The notes: generated by a model from the sequence alone, not told the origin. A DNA stretch of 64,000 nucleotides from Ruminococcus sp. (GCA_017480485.1 JAFVAN010000038.1:15936-79935), one strand, 5' to 3'. Counted from the first letter of the stretch, positions 15,044-25,143 are shown. Program-made: numbers and translations.

Positions 15044-17081
15044 ATCTGTTCGTTCTTTTGTTTATTGACCTTATGATATATTTCCCGCAAAGCACAGCGC
15101 TTTTCCCCACATTGTAAACATGCTCGTGGAAGGCCTTGTCAATAGCCTTGCTGTACTGCTCTTTTTCGGAAAGCACCTGATCTATCAGCTCGCAGATATC
15201 ATCAAGCGCATCCGGGGCAACGACCTTGCCCATCACGGGCCTCAGCCTTTTGTTCATGGGCTCGATGTTTATCTGCTCGTAATCATGATTCATGATCTTC
15301 ATGGGGGTATCAATATATACCACAGGGTGCTTGGTCACAAATGCAAACTCACAAGCGATGTCCGACCAATCCGTGATGAGCAGATCGGATTCCATAACGG
15401 GGTTTGTTATAGAAAAATCAGTCTGTATCTCGATATTGTCAAAGGACGCATATTTTTCCTTCATCTGCTCGAAGCGCTCGGGCTCATGCCTTACCTGCTG
15501 GGGGTGAGGACGAAGTATGATATCATAGTCGCCCTTTGAAAGCTCGTCAAGCAGCTTTTCGGCGCAGAGCTCGATAATGTTTTCGGGCTGCCAGGAGGGG
15601 GCTATCAGTATCTGTGGCCTTTCGTGGGCCGGATGCTCGCGGCTCTCATAGTCCGCCAGCATTGAATCTATCAAGGGGTAACCCGTTTCCACTATCAGCT
15701 TCTCTGGCGTTTTGTAGAGCTTTTCATAGGCTCTGATCTCTTCAAACTGGTCTATCCCGGGGCACAGTATCGTATCGAACCAATCGAGAGCGCCCTTGCG
15801 GTAAAACGAGATGCTTCCCATACCGTGGCAGGCAAAAACATACTCTATGTCCTTCCTTACCCGCGATCTCTTTATGTGATACTTTTCAAGATCGGGCACT
15901 GTCATAACGCACATATCGCAGTCGAGCTTCATAAACAGCGGGATAAGGTATCTGTCGCTTGAGACATAGTAGGACCTGATCTGCTCTCTCGGGTCCTTGA
16001 AAATGTTGTCGTTGGGGTCGCTGGTAACGTAATGTATCACTATATCGGAGTGCTCGCAGATGTAGCTTATAATAGCCTCATAATACTTGAAAAAGCCGTT
16101 GGACTCGGAGTAGAACATCAGCTGCATATCCTTGTTGGAGAAGAAGCGCTTGTAATCTGCGGCCTCTCTTTTTTTATGCTTGCTGTATTCCTCCTCCTTG
16201 AGCTTCTTCTGCTGTTTTATCAGCATAAGCTTGTTATAGTCTACGTATTTTTTCGGAGGTATGACAAGGTTGGTCACCACCATCAGCGGGATGGCAAAAA
16301 GGTTTCCAAATATCCAATATAGCCCGACGCCGCAGGGCACGATCAGCGCAAAATAGGTCGAGAAGGCGACCATAAACACGGTAGTGGCTATTTTATTCAG
16401 CTTGCCCTGGGCGATCTGCAAAACATTTAGCCTGTTCTGTGCAAAGCACAGCAGCCAGGCGCTCAAGCCGGCCAGCAGCGGGATGAGCAGGAGGATGTAG
16501 TTTCCCTTGAATGAGGGGGTCTTTCCGAGGTCTATACCGAGGAAGGTCATATCGAGCCCGAGGATGCTGCTGATGTCGCTGCGGCTCACGTCCGCAGGGG
16601 GCTCAAGGCCGGCTCTCAGCTTTTCGGCAATAGTGATCTGGTAGGTGCTGCCCGCATCGGAGATGCCGACCGTATTGATAAGCCAGCTGTTGAGCTTATC
16701 CACCGTCTCGCTGCCCACCGAGAGCACATAGCTGAGCGGCCTGTAGATAACGCCCACAAGCCCCAGGACTATCGGTATTTGCAGCAGCAGCGGAAGCATA
16801 TCCAGAAACGGATTGTACTTATATTTTTTATAAAGCGCCACCTGCTCGTCGGTGTACTTGTCCTTGTCGTCTATGTACTTTATCTTCAATTCATCCAGCT
16901 TCGGCTGCAGGTTCACCATCTTGATGGAATTCTTCTGAGTCATTATGCTCAGAGGGAACAGCAGCACCTTTGTCAAAAGGGTGAACAGGATTATAGACAG
17001 CCCGTAGTTCCCGATGAGAGAATAGCAGGCGCGCATCACATAGCCGAGTATCTCGGAAAGGAAGGTGATAATATGTGACAT
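15042..17081 (-). CDS. YidC/Oxa1 insertase fused to a TagB/TagF-type glycerophosphotransferase
   Basis: 679 residues. Residues 1-275 are a YidC/Oxa1 domain: helices near 5-30 (YGLSIILFTLLTKVLLFPLS), the cytosolic hairpin with QPKLDELKIKYIDDKDKY, then PFLDMLPLLLQIPIVLGLVG and two or three further helices. A charged linker (about 280-310, KQQKKLKEEEYSKHKKREA) leads to a ~360-residue domain of the CDP-glycerol glycerophosphotransferase family: ACHGMGSISFYRKGALDWFD, APSWQPEN, LRPHPQQVRHEP, SDLLITDWSDIACEF. That family moves a phospho-group from a CDP-activated donor to a wall polymer. As the last gene of the AEP operon it is the best candidate to use CMP-AEP (inference). A housekeeping yidC is presumably elsewhere. 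Confidence 0.88.
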   Translation of the reverse strand: MSHIITFLSEILGYVMRACYSLIGNYGLSIILFTLLTKVLLFPLSIMTQKNSIKMVNLQPKLDELKIKYIDDKDKYTDEQVALYKKYKYNPFLDMLPLLLQIPIVLGLVGVIYRPLSYVLSVGSETVDKLNSWLINTVGISDAGSTYQITIAEKLRAGLEPPADVSRSDISSILGLDMTFLGIDLGKTPSFKGNYILLLIPLLAGLSAWLLCFAQNRLNVLQIAQGKLNKIATTVFMVAFSTYFALIVPCGVGLYWIFGNLFAIPLMVVTNLVIPPKKYVDYNKLMLIKQQKKLKEEEYSKHKKREAADYKRFFSNKDMQLMFYSESNGFFKYYEAIISYICEHSDIVIHYVTSDPNDNIFKDPREQIRSYYVSSDRYLIPLFMKLDCDMCVMTVPDLEKYHIKRSRVRKDIEYVFACHGMGSISFYRKGALDWFDTILCPGIDQFEEIRAYEKLYKTPEKLIVETGYPLIDSMLADYESREHPAHERPQILIAPSWQPENIIELCAEKLLDELSKGDYDIILRPHPQQVRHEPERFEQMKEKYASFDNIEIQTDFSITNPVMESDLLITDWSDIACEFAFVTKHPVVYIDTPMKIMNHDYEQINIEPMNKRLRPVMGKVVAPDALDDICELIDQVLSEKEQYSKAIDKAFHEHVYNVGKSAVLCGKYIIRSINKRTNR

Positions 17082-17090
17082 ACCGTTTCC

Positions 17091-17393
17091 TTAGCTGTCC
17101 TGCTCGGTCTCGTCGCCGTCCAGCAGGTCCTCGGCTGTCATTACGCCGCCCTGTGTTTCTCTCTCGGGAGCAGCCTCGGTATTACCCTCGTCCTTTTTGC
17201 GAAGCTTTCTTTTCATCCTGTTCAGGAATATGCCTATGCCCGTGCCGCACGCGATGACGATGCCCGCAATTATCTGTATCACATAACTTGTGGTTGCGGG
17301 GTCGATGTAAGCGTGGGCTGTCGGCGTCATAACAACGATCGCGCCCAGGGCATAGAAAGCAAACCGAAGTGCATTAAAAGCTTTTCTTTTCAT
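17091..17393 (-). CDS. Small membrane protein with YIDPATTSY motif
   Basis: 100 residues behind AAAGGTGATGTG. There is an N-terminal hydrophobic segment (about 8-28, ending THA, possibly a signal or anchor), the motif AYIDPATTSYVIQIIAGIV and a second membrane helix (about 35-56), then a basic stop (NRMKRKLRKKD) and an acidic tail. Small proteins with a YIDPGT-like motif are often found beside sulfatase-fold membrane transferases in Clostridia. It lies 9 bases before the YidC fusion gene and downstream of the three transferases, so it is probably an accessory subunit. No biochemical role is known to me. Confidence 0.75.
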   Translation of the reverse strand: MKRKAFNALRFAFYALGAIVVMTPTAHAYIDPATTSYVIQIIAGIVIACGTGIGIFLNRMKRKLRKKDEGNTEAAPERETQGGVMTAEDLLDGDETEQDS

Positions 17394-17447
17394 AGTATCA
17401 CATCACCTTTATAAAAAATTAGTTGTGTTATTTATATCCGCATATCA

Positions 17448-19523
17448 TCAATAGGGCTCGCTGAGCTCAAGGAGGATGTCGGGAGGGCCTGCGTTTTCTC
17501 TTTCGGCAAGGTCCTCGCGGTCTCCCGTGAAATAGTATCCGTAAGCGGAACCGCCGTGGTTGTGATCGACATTTCGCTTGAAGTTGATATCTCCCACATA
17601 CTCAAAGCCATACCGCTGAAAGACAAGGCGCTCTCTTTGCTCGTCCTCGGGGATATCAAAGATCGGCCGCCCAAAGAGAGCCTCGTCGCCTTCCCTTTCC
17701 AGTCCTGCGGCTGCAATGCAGGTGGCAAGATAATCGGTATGGTGTATGGGCGCACTTGATGTCTGCATCTCGTCGTGGTGCTCGTTCGCGGTCTTGATGT
17801 ACCAGATAGGCATATTGTCCTTATTCAAGTGCTTACCGTGGTCGGAGGTCACGATGATGACAGAGGAGTCATAAAGGCCCATCTCCTTCAGCTGGTCGGT
17901 GTATTCCTTTAGTATATCCAGACAGTCGCAAACGCTGCCTGAGGCCGCTTCACGTGTTAGGCCGTGAGTCCCATCCAGATGCTCGACGATAAAGTAATTC
18001 TTATCACTTTCGGATCTCTCAAGCTTCAGTGATGTAAGAAAGCTATTGTTGCCAATTATGCACTCGTTTGAATAAAGGATGGCTCGGTCCATCTCTTCAA
18101 CTTTGTTAAGGAACGAAGACTTTAGGAACAGCGGCATATATCTGTATGCGGCGAGAGTGTTAATATTGGAATACACACCCTCGTACATTACTTCTATGGT
18201 ATCCTCTTCTTGGAATTCACAGTTGTCGAAGCTTTCGGCAAAGGCATTATAGTTATATGCGAAATCGCCGAACACGTTCACCGTGTAATTTGCCTCATGC
18301 AGCCTTGAATAAAACGAGGTGCAGCGCTCTGACGTCCAGCTCTCTTTGATCCATTCATTAAGGCTGTACTCGGGAGGCTCGTCGGCGCCCGAGAGCATCT
18401 GTGGTATTGACAGAAATGTTGAGTCATACATCATGCAGGCGTTGTCGTAGTATGTAAAGTCTTTAAGGCATTCAAACCTTTCCGGCTCCCTCTCATAGAC
18501 GTCGTCAAAAAAATGCCTGTCTGCTTCGTCGAGAATAAATGTGATAACGTTTTTATTGCCGGAAACGACAAACTGCTCCTCGTTGTTGAGCATGTATCTT
18601 TCATGGGTCGAAAGGCTGTGGTCTGATGTTAAGATCAGGACCCCGAGAGAAAGCAGCTGTATGCCCCCAATGAACAGCCCTGCAAACACATGGGCGTTGC
18701 GCGCTATCGTGTTGCCCTTGATGGCCTTAAAGCGCCCAGATATCAGCAGGAACGCTATCGGCAGCAGGAACAGCAGCACCCAGATCACTGCGTTGATGAT
18801 CTTTTGGGTGGCCATAGAGTCCCAATCCACAGGTTGCCCAATAAAAGCCGGAAGGTCCCGATTCATAAAGGCATACTGGCAGTACACACAAAGCGTAAGC
18901 CCAACGGCTGCGGCGGAGATGTACTTAAATGCCTTGTCGCTAAGCGAGCAGGCAGCTATAGAAGAGATCAGTATAAACACTATTGCCTTGATAAAAATAT
19001 ACGGCGCAAAATCAAAAAACACAAACAGAAAGTCCTTTGAATTCAGGAAATATGTCTCCGAAGGAACATACACGATGGTTGTAAACAGCAGGGGAAACGC
19101 TGCTGCCAGCGCCATGGGGAAGTTTTTCGGGTGCGGGCCGTCGGAAAGGAAATTTAGCAAGGCCGCCGATACAGTTTCGATAAGCGAGAAAAAGACCATA
19201 CCGCAGGCTGCGGATGAAGCGAGCATATACAGCTTGCTGCCATCGGCGTAGCGATAAAAGCCGTGAGCCATATACGCAAGGGCAAGAGCGGCTATGATAT
19301 GATATATGATGGGGAGCTTTATCAGCAGGGTGTGAAGCTTTATTCTGTAAAACAAAACGCACAGCAGCACGAGCACCGCTATGACAGCGGGCAGAGGGAG
19401 CTGGAAAAAGATAGTCATAAACACCGTTGCTGCGGCAAAAATGACCATAAACACGATGCCGTATATCAGGCCGACAGTCTTTGACTCGGAGATCGGCCGC
19501 AAAAGCAGTTTCAATACTGGCAT
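17448..19523 (-). CDS. LTA-synthase/sulfatase-like membrane transferase, paralog 1
   Basis: 691 residues; the ATG at 19523 follows GGGAGTCCTTTT. Roughly nine membrane helices occupy residues 15-305, followed by an outward alkaline-phosphatase-superfamily domain. Metal and catalytic positions look intact: VITFILDEADRHFFD (metal Asp), YDSTFLSIPQMLSG (nucleophile Thr expected here), VEHLDGTHG and VIIVTSDHGKH. Such enzymes transfer phospho-alcohols from lipids to polymers or glycans, or hydrolyse esters. It is one of three adjacent copies with nearly the same length and C-terminus (FYFTGDRED-like, AGPPDILLELSEPY). The substrate is unknown; a phosphonolipid or glycerophosphate is plausible from the neighbours. 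Confidence 0.82.
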   Translation of the reverse strand: MPVLKLLLRPISESKTVGLIYGIVFMVIFAAATVFMTIFFQLPLPAVIAVLVLLCVLFYRIKLHTLLIKLPIIYHIIAALALAYMAHGFYRYADGSKLYMLASSAACGMVFFSLIETVSAALLNFLSDGPHPKNFPMALAAAFPLLFTTIVYVPSETYFLNSKDFLFVFFDFAPYIFIKAIVFILISSIAACSLSDKAFKYISAAAVGLTLCVYCQYAFMNRDLPAFIGQPVDWDSMATQKIINAVIWVLLFLLPIAFLLISGRFKAIKGNTIARNAHVFAGLFIGGIQLLSLGVLILTSDHSLSTHERYMLNNEEQFVVSGNKNVITFILDEADRHFFDDVYEREPERFECLKDFTYYDNACMMYDSTFLSIPQMLSGADEPPEYSLNEWIKESWTSERCTSFYSRLHEANYTVNVFGDFAYNYNAFAESFDNCEFQEEDTIEVMYEGVYSNINTLAAYRYMPLFLKSSFLNKVEEMDRAILYSNECIIGNNSFLTSLKLERSESDKNYFIVEHLDGTHGLTREAASGSVCDCLDILKEYTDQLKEMGLYDSSVIIVTSDHGKHLNKDNMPIWYIKTANEHHDEMQTSSAPIHHTDYLATCIAAAGLEREGDEALFGRPIFDIPEDEQRERLVFQRYGFEYVGDINFKRNVDHNHGGSAYGYYFTGDREDLAERENAGPPDILLELSEPY

Positions 19524-19665
19524 AAAAGGACTCCCATCGAAAGGCCGGGCGTATCGGCGCCCCGCTGGTCAAGATATTTCAGTCTAATTATATCACATCA
19601 CCATTAAAAAAGCAACCCTGAGCCGCTTTCACAGCTCCCCTGCTTCAAAAGAGAAGCGCATTATC

Positions 19666-21741
19666 TCAGTAGGTATCGCTGAGCTCAAGGAGTATGTCGG
19701 GAGGGCCTGCGTTTTCTCTTTCGGCCAGGTCCTCGCGGTCTCCCGTGAAGTAGTATCCGTAGGCGGCGCCCTTGTGCTCTTCATCTAAGCACCGCTTAAA
19801 GTCGATCTCTCCCACATACTCAAAGCCAAACCGCTGGAAGACAAGCCGCTCTCTCTGCTCGTCCTCGGGGATATCGAAGATCGGCCGCCCGAAAAGGGCC
19901 TCGTCGCCGTCCCTTTCAAGTCCCGCAGCGGCAATGCAGGTGGCAAGATAATCTATGTGGTGTATGGGAGCACTTGAGATCTGCATCTCGTCGTGGTGCT
20001 CGTTGGCGGTCTTGATGTACCAGATAGGGACGTTGTCCTTTGCACAGTGCACTCCGTGATCTCCCGTTACAATGATGACCGAGGAGTCATAAAGGCCCAT
20101 TTCCTTCAGCTGATCCGTATATTCCCTGAGGATCTCCAGGCTGTCGCGCACGCGCTCGGGGATCGTTCCGCCTGCCTCTCCGTGAGTTCCGTCCAGATGT
20201 TCTACAATAAAGTAATTCTCGTCACTATCCGACTTTTTTAGCTTTAGCGCTGCGAGATACTCCTTGTTTTTCATTATGCAGGCATTTGAATAAACGACCG
20301 AGCTGCCAAGCCCATCCACCTTGTCGTAAAACGAAGGCTTTAGGATCATGGGCATATATCTGTACGCGGCAAGGGCGTTCAGGTTGGAGGCCCAGTCTTC
20401 ATATTTTACGTTTACACTATTCTCCCTCTGGAACTCGCAGTTGTCGAAGCATTTGGCATAGGGGGTGTAGTCGTAGGAAAAGCTTCCGAAAACGTTCACC
20501 GTGTAATTCGCTTCATGGAGCCTCGAATAAAACGAGGTGCAGGGCTCCGACGTCCAGCTCTCATCCACCCATGCGCTAAGCTCGTACTCGGGAGGCTCGG
20601 TGGCCCCCGAAAGCATCTGCGGTATCGAGATATACGTTGCATCATACATCATGCAGGCATTGTTGTAATAGGTGAAGTCTTTAAGGAAATCAAACCTTTC
20701 GGGCTCCTGCTCGTAGATGTCATCGAAGAAATGTCTGTCCGCCTCATCAATGATAAATGTAATAACATTTTTATTCCCGGAAACAACGAACTGCTCTTCG
20801 CCGCTGAGCATATACCGCTCGTGGCCGGAGAGGTTGATGTCAGTAGTAAAGATCATGATAATAAGCGAGAGCAGCTGTATACCGCCCAGCAGCAGCCCTG
20901 CAAACACATGGGCGTTGCGGGCTATGGCGCTGCCCTTGATGGCCTTAACGCGCCCGGAGATCAGCAGGAACGCTATGGGCAGCAGGAACAGCAGCACCCA
21001 GATCACCGTGTTAATTATCTTTTGGGAGGTCATAGAATCCCAGTCCACGGGCTCGCCGATAAAAACGGAAAGGCTGCGGTTCATAAAGATATACTGGCAG
21101 TACACGCAAAGCGTGAGCCCCACTGCTGCCGCAGACAGCCCTCGGAAAGCCTTGTCGCAGAGCGCACAGGCCGCAACGGAAATTATCAGTATCAGAACAG
21201 TTGCCTTGACGATGATATACGGCGCAAAGTCCTCAAACACAAACAGCAGGCTTCTTGAATTCACAAAATACGTCTCCGAGGGGACGTAAACGATGGTGGT
21301 AAACAGCAGAGGGAAGACCGCCGCCAGCGCCATGGGAAAATTTTTCGGGTGGGCGCCGTCGGACAGGAAGCTGAGCAAAACTGCCGAGGCCGTCTCAACA
21401 AGGGAAAAGGCGACCACGCCGCAGGCCGCGCAGGCCGCAAGCATATACAGCCTGCTGCCGCCGACGCTGCCGTAGAAGCTGCGGGCCGTATACACAAGGG
21501 CCAGCAGGGCAATGATATGATAAATGACAGGAAGCTTTATTAGCAGGTCGCTGAGCTTTGCTTTGTAAAACAAAATGCACAGCAGCAAAATCGCTGTTGC
21601 GAATGCGGGGATAGCGGGCTTGTATATGACTGCCATGAAAACCGATGCTGCAAAAAACAGGAGCATGAACACAAGGCTGTATATATGGCCGACGGTCTTT
21701 GAGCTTGAAAGCGGCCGCAAAAGCAGATTCAATACTGGCAT
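19666..21741 (-). CDS. LTA-synthase/sulfatase-like membrane transferase, paralog 2
   Basis: 691 residues from the ATG at 21741; a TTG three codons upstream falls inside the GGGAG spacer and is less likely. Topology is as in its neighbours: about nine helices and then the catalytic domain. Motifs are VITFIIDEADRHFFDD, YDATYISIPQMLSG, EHLDGTHGEAG and VIIVTGDHGVH. It differs most from the other two in the segment after the nucleophile (SSNL-type stretch, residues ~430-500), which may set acceptor choice. The intergenic DNA behind it repeats AAAAGCAACCCTGAGC, also found behind paralog 3, so the duplication unit included flanking sequence. Confidence 0.82.
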   Translation of the reverse strand: MPVLNLLLRPLSSSKTVGHIYSLVFMLLFFAASVFMAVIYKPAIPAFATAILLLCILFYKAKLSDLLIKLPVIYHIIALLALVYTARSFYGSVGGSRLYMLAACAACGVVAFSLVETASAVLLSFLSDGAHPKNFPMALAAVFPLLFTTIVYVPSETYFVNSRSLLFVFEDFAPYIIVKATVLILIISVAACALCDKAFRGLSAAAVGLTLCVYCQYIFMNRSLSVFIGEPVDWDSMTSQKIINTVIWVLLFLLPIAFLLISGRVKAIKGSAIARNAHVFAGLLLGGIQLLSLIIMIFTTDINLSGHERYMLSGEEQFVVSGNKNVITFIIDEADRHFFDDIYEQEPERFDFLKDFTYYNNACMMYDATYISIPQMLSGATEPPEYELSAWVDESWTSEPCTSFYSRLHEANYTVNVFGSFSYDYTPYAKCFDNCEFQRENSVNVKYEDWASNLNALAAYRYMPMILKPSFYDKVDGLGSSVVYSNACIMKNKEYLAALKLKKSDSDENYFIVEHLDGTHGEAGGTIPERVRDSLEILREYTDQLKEMGLYDSSVIIVTGDHGVHCAKDNVPIWYIKTANEHHDEMQISSAPIHHIDYLATCIAAAGLERDGDEALFGRPIFDIPEDEQRERLVFQRFGFEYVGEIDFKRCLDEEHKGAAYGYYFTGDREDLAERENAGPPDILLELSDTY

Positions 21742-21889
21742 AAAAAACAACTCCCGATCAGAAGACTATGTCCGCAGGCGGCGCTTAGGTGCCGCCGCCA
21801 ATGCGCAGCATGGGATATGGCTTTATTATAGCATATCAGTGCCTAAAAAGCAACCCTGAGCAGCCGAAGCCTGCTCCCCTGCTTTAACA

Positions 21890-23968
21890 TCAGTAGCCCT
21901 CGCTGAGCTCGAGGAGGATGTCGGGAGGGCCGGCTTTTTCTCTTTCCACCAGATCCTCGCGGTCTCCCGTGAAGTAGTATCCGTAAGCGGCGCCCCTATG
22001 GTTGGGATCGACACATATCTTGAAGTCGATATCCCCCACATACTCAAAGCCGTACCGCTGAAAGACAAGGCGCTCTCTCTGCTCGTCCTCGGGGATATCG
22101 AAGATCGGCCGCCCGAACAGGGCCTCGTCGCCGTCTTTTTCCAGCCCTGCGGCGGCAATGCAGGTGGCAAGATAATCGGTATGATGTATGGGTGCACCGG
22201 AGAACTGCAGCTCGTCATGATGCTCGTTGGCGGTCTTGATGTAAAAGATAGGAGTGCCGTCATATCTGTAATGCACGCCGTGATCGGCAGTTACGATGAT
22301 GACAGACGAATCATAGAGGCCCATTTCCTTCAGCTGGTCGATGTATTCCGTCAATATGTCCAAGCATTCGTAAACACGCTCGGAAACAGGCTTGCTTGAC
22401 CACCTGTGAGTTCCCTCCAGATGCTCAACGATAAAGTAATTCTTATCGCTTTCAGATCTTTCAAGCTTTAGCGATGCAAGATACGGCTCGTTTTCCATTA
22501 TGCATTCGTTTAAGAAAACGACCGGTTTGTTCTGCCCATCGTACGCATCATAATATGATCGCTTTAGAAACAGCGGCATATATCTGTATGCGGCGAGGTT
22601 ATTCAGATTAGAATACACATCCTCATATTTTACTTTTATAGCGTCCTCGGTCTGGAACTCACAGTTGTCGAAGCTTTCGGCATAGGGGGTGTAGTAGTCA
22701 AGCGAGAAATCGCCGAATACGTTCACCGTGTAATTTGCTTCATGGAGCCTTGAATAAAATGCGGTGCAGCGCTCCGATGACCAGCTCTCGTCTATCCATT
22801 CTTTAATATCGTACTCGGGAGGCTCGTCAGCGCCCGAGAGCATCTGCGGTATCGACAGCCAGGTCGAATCATACATCATGCAGGTGTTGTTGTAGCAGGT
22901 AAAGTCTTTAAGGCATTCAAACCTTTCGGGCTCCTGCTCATAAACATCATCAAAATAATGCCTGTCTGCTTCGTCAAGAATAAAAGTGATAACGTTTTTA
23001 TTGCCGGAGACGACAAACTGCTCCTCGTTGTTGAGCATATATCTTTCATGCTTTGAAAGGCTGTGATCTGATGTGACGATCAGGACCCCGAGCGAGAGCA
23101 GCTGAATGCCGCCGATGAAAAGCCCTGCAAATACATGGGCGTTGCGCGCTATGGCGTTGCCCTTGATGGCCTTGATGCGCCCGGAGATAAGCAGGAATGC
23201 TATCGGCAGCAGGAACAGAAGTACCCAAATAACAGCATTTATTATTTTTTTAAGGAGCATTGAATCCCAGTCTATCGTATCGCCAATAAAGATCGGCAGG
23301 TCCTTATTCATAAAGGCATACTGGCAGTACACACAAAACGTAAGCCCCACTGCTGCCGCAGAAGCTCCCCGAAACGCCTTGTCGCTCAATGCACAGGCGG
23401 CTATAGAAGAGATCAGTATGAACGCTATTGCCTTGATAAAAATATACGGTGCAAAATCAAAGAACACAAACAGAAAGTCCTTTGAATTCAGGAAATATGT
23501 CTCCGAAGGAACATACACGATGGTTGTAAACAGCAGGGGGAAGGCCGCTGCCAGCGCCATGGGGAAGTTTTTCGGGTGAGGGCCGTCGGACAGGAAGCTG
23601 AGCAGCGCCGCCGAAACGATCTCGATAAGCGAGAAAAAGACCATCCCGCAGGCCGCGGATGAAGCGAGCATATACAGCTTGCTGCCGTCAACATACAGGT
23701 AGAAGCTTCGCGCCATATACGTAAAGGCCAGCAGGGCTATTATATGATATATTATCGGGAGCTTTATCAGCAGAGTGTGCAGCTTTATCCTGTAAAACAA
23801 AAAGCACAGCAGCAGTAGCACCGCTATGACCACGGGCAGCGGAAGCTGAAAGAAGACGGTCATAAACACTGTTGCCGCGCCAAAGAGAAGCATGAACACA
23901 AGACCGTATATCAGGCCGAAGGTCTTTGAATCGGATATCGGCCGCAAAAGCAATTTCAATACTGGCAT
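21890..23968 (-). CDS. LTA-synthase/sulfatase-like membrane transferase, paralog 3
   Basis: 692 residues from the ATG at 23968 behind AGGGAGTTG. The N-terminal half is very close to paralog 1 (same LPIIYHIIALLAF and FLFVFFDFAPYIFIKAI type helices). The catalytic domain has VITFILDEADRHYFDD, YDSTWLSIPQMLSG, VEHLEGTHRW and VIIVTADHGVH. It is the first of the three to be transcribed, 53 bases after aepY, which places all three inside the AEP operon. Function is as for the other copies: a surface transferase or hydrolase of unknown substrate. Confidence 0.82.
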   Translation of the reverse strand: MPVLKLLLRPISDSKTFGLIYGLVFMLLFGAATVFMTVFFQLPLPVVIAVLLLLCFLFYRIKLHTLLIKLPIIYHIIALLAFTYMARSFYLYVDGSKLYMLASSAACGMVFFSLIEIVSAALLSFLSDGPHPKNFPMALAAAFPLLFTTIVYVPSETYFLNSKDFLFVFFDFAPYIFIKAIAFILISSIAACALSDKAFRGASAAAVGLTFCVYCQYAFMNKDLPIFIGDTIDWDSMLLKKIINAVIWVLLFLLPIAFLLISGRIKAIKGNAIARNAHVFAGLFIGGIQLLSLGVLIVTSDHSLSKHERYMLNNEEQFVVSGNKNVITFILDEADRHYFDDVYEQEPERFECLKDFTCYNNTCMMYDSTWLSIPQMLSGADEPPEYDIKEWIDESWSSERCTAFYSRLHEANYTVNVFGDFSLDYYTPYAESFDNCEFQTEDAIKVKYEDVYSNLNNLAAYRYMPLFLKRSYYDAYDGQNKPVVFLNECIMENEPYLASLKLERSESDKNYFIVEHLEGTHRWSSKPVSERVYECLDILTEYIDQLKEMGLYDSSVIIVTADHGVHYRYDGTPIFYIKTANEHHDELQFSGAPIHHTDYLATCIAAAGLEKDGDEALFGRPIFDIPEDEQRERLVFQRYGFEYVGDIDFKICVDPNHRGAAYGYYFTGDREDLVEREKAGPPDILLELSEGY

Positions 23969-24021
23969 AAAAAACAACTCCCTATCAAAAGGCCGAGGGT
24001 CAGCGGCACTTAGATGCCGGT

Positions 24022-25143
24022 TTATATATTTTTCAGATTCTCCATAAAATTCCGTTTGTTCTCTATTGCCGTAGTGGTCGGCCTGCCAAGGTCATCTCTC
24101 GCGCCGATGGAGCACTTGACCTCGATAAGGGAAAGCTCATTATTCGCCTTTGCTTCTGCAAGTGCTGTGTCCAGCCTTTCAAAGCTGTCCACGCTCACCG
24201 CATTCGGATAACCGCAGGCCTTGGCCACGCCCACAACGTCGATCTGACCGGCAACCGTAGGCATACCGCCCACAGTCTCGTGTGCCGAGTTGTTGATGAC
24301 AATGTGGACCATATTATTCGGCTTGTTCGCACCGAGCACAGCCATGCTGCCCATATGCATCAGCACCGCACCGTCGCCGTCGATGCACCAGAGCTTACTG
24401 TCGGGCTTGTTTATCGCAACGCCCAGAGCAATAGAGCTTGAATGGCCCATGGAGCCGACCGTCAGGAAATCGTACTTGTGGCTCTGGCCGTTGGCTTCTC
24501 TGATCTCGAAAAGCTCGCGGCTCGCCTTTCCTGTGGTGCTGACAATCGGGTCCTCGCCGCTGACTGCAACGATATGGCGGATTATCTCCTCGCGGATCAT
24601 CGTGTTGTCATTCTTATACTCGACCTTTTCATCATAGCTTATGGCACCCTTGCGAATAACGAAGGCCACCTGCTTGCCCTTTGCAAGCACAGAATTAAAG
24701 CCGTCCATAGCGGCCCTGACCTCGTCCTCGGTGGTGTCCTTGCCAATGATGAAAGTTGAGATATCCATATCCTCCAGGAGCTTAACGGTGACCTCTCCCT
24801 GATAGATATGCTGGGGCTCGTCATGGATTCCCGGCTCGCCGCGCCAGCCAACGATGAAGACCATCGGGATGGCGTAGACCTTGTCGTTCAGCAGACTTGC
24901 CACAGGATTGATGATGTTGCCCTCGCCGCTGTTCTGCATATAGACCACAGGCACCCTGCCCGTGGCAAGATGATAGCCCGCCGCAAGAGCGGTGCAGTTG
25001 CCCTCGTTTGCGGCGATTATGTGGTGCTTACGGTCTATGCCGTAGGTGTTCATCAGGTAGTTGCACAGCGCCTTCAGCTGGCTGTCGGGCACCCCGGTGT
25101 AAAAGTCTGCGCCTATTATTTCAACAAGTTTTTCGACTTTCAT
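24022..25143 (-). CDS. aepY: Phosphonopyruvate decarboxylase
   Basis: Decarboxylates phosphonopyruvate to phosphonoacetaldehyde, the irreversible step that pulls the unfavourable PEP mutase reaction forward. 373 residues, thiamine-diphosphate dependent. The N-terminal domain has GVPDSQLKALCNYL and EGNCTALAAGYHLATG, with the glutamate expected to activate thiamine. The C-terminal domain has the cofactor motif GDGAVLMHMG...NNSAHETVGG (about 253-285). The start has GAGGTGCAAAA. It sits 9 bases after the cytidylyltransferase gene. Confidence 0.93.
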   Translation of the reverse strand: MKVEKLVEIIGADFYTGVPDSQLKALCNYLMNTYGIDRKHHIIAANEGNCTALAAGYHLATGRVPVVYMQNSGEGNIINPVASLLNDKVYAIPMVFIVGWRGEPGIHDEPQHIYQGEVTVKLLEDMDISTFIIGKDTTEDEVRAAMDGFNSVLAKGKQVAFVIRKGAISYDEKVEYKNDNTMIREEIIRHIVAVSGEDPIVSTTGKASRELFEIREANGQSHKYDFLTVGSMGHSSSIALGVAINKPDSKLWCIDGDGAVLMHMGSMAVLGANKPNNMVHIVINNSAHETVGGMPTVAGQIDVVGVAKACGYPNAVSVDSFERLDTALAEAKANNELSLIEVKCSIGARDDLGRPTTTAIENKRNFMENLKNI

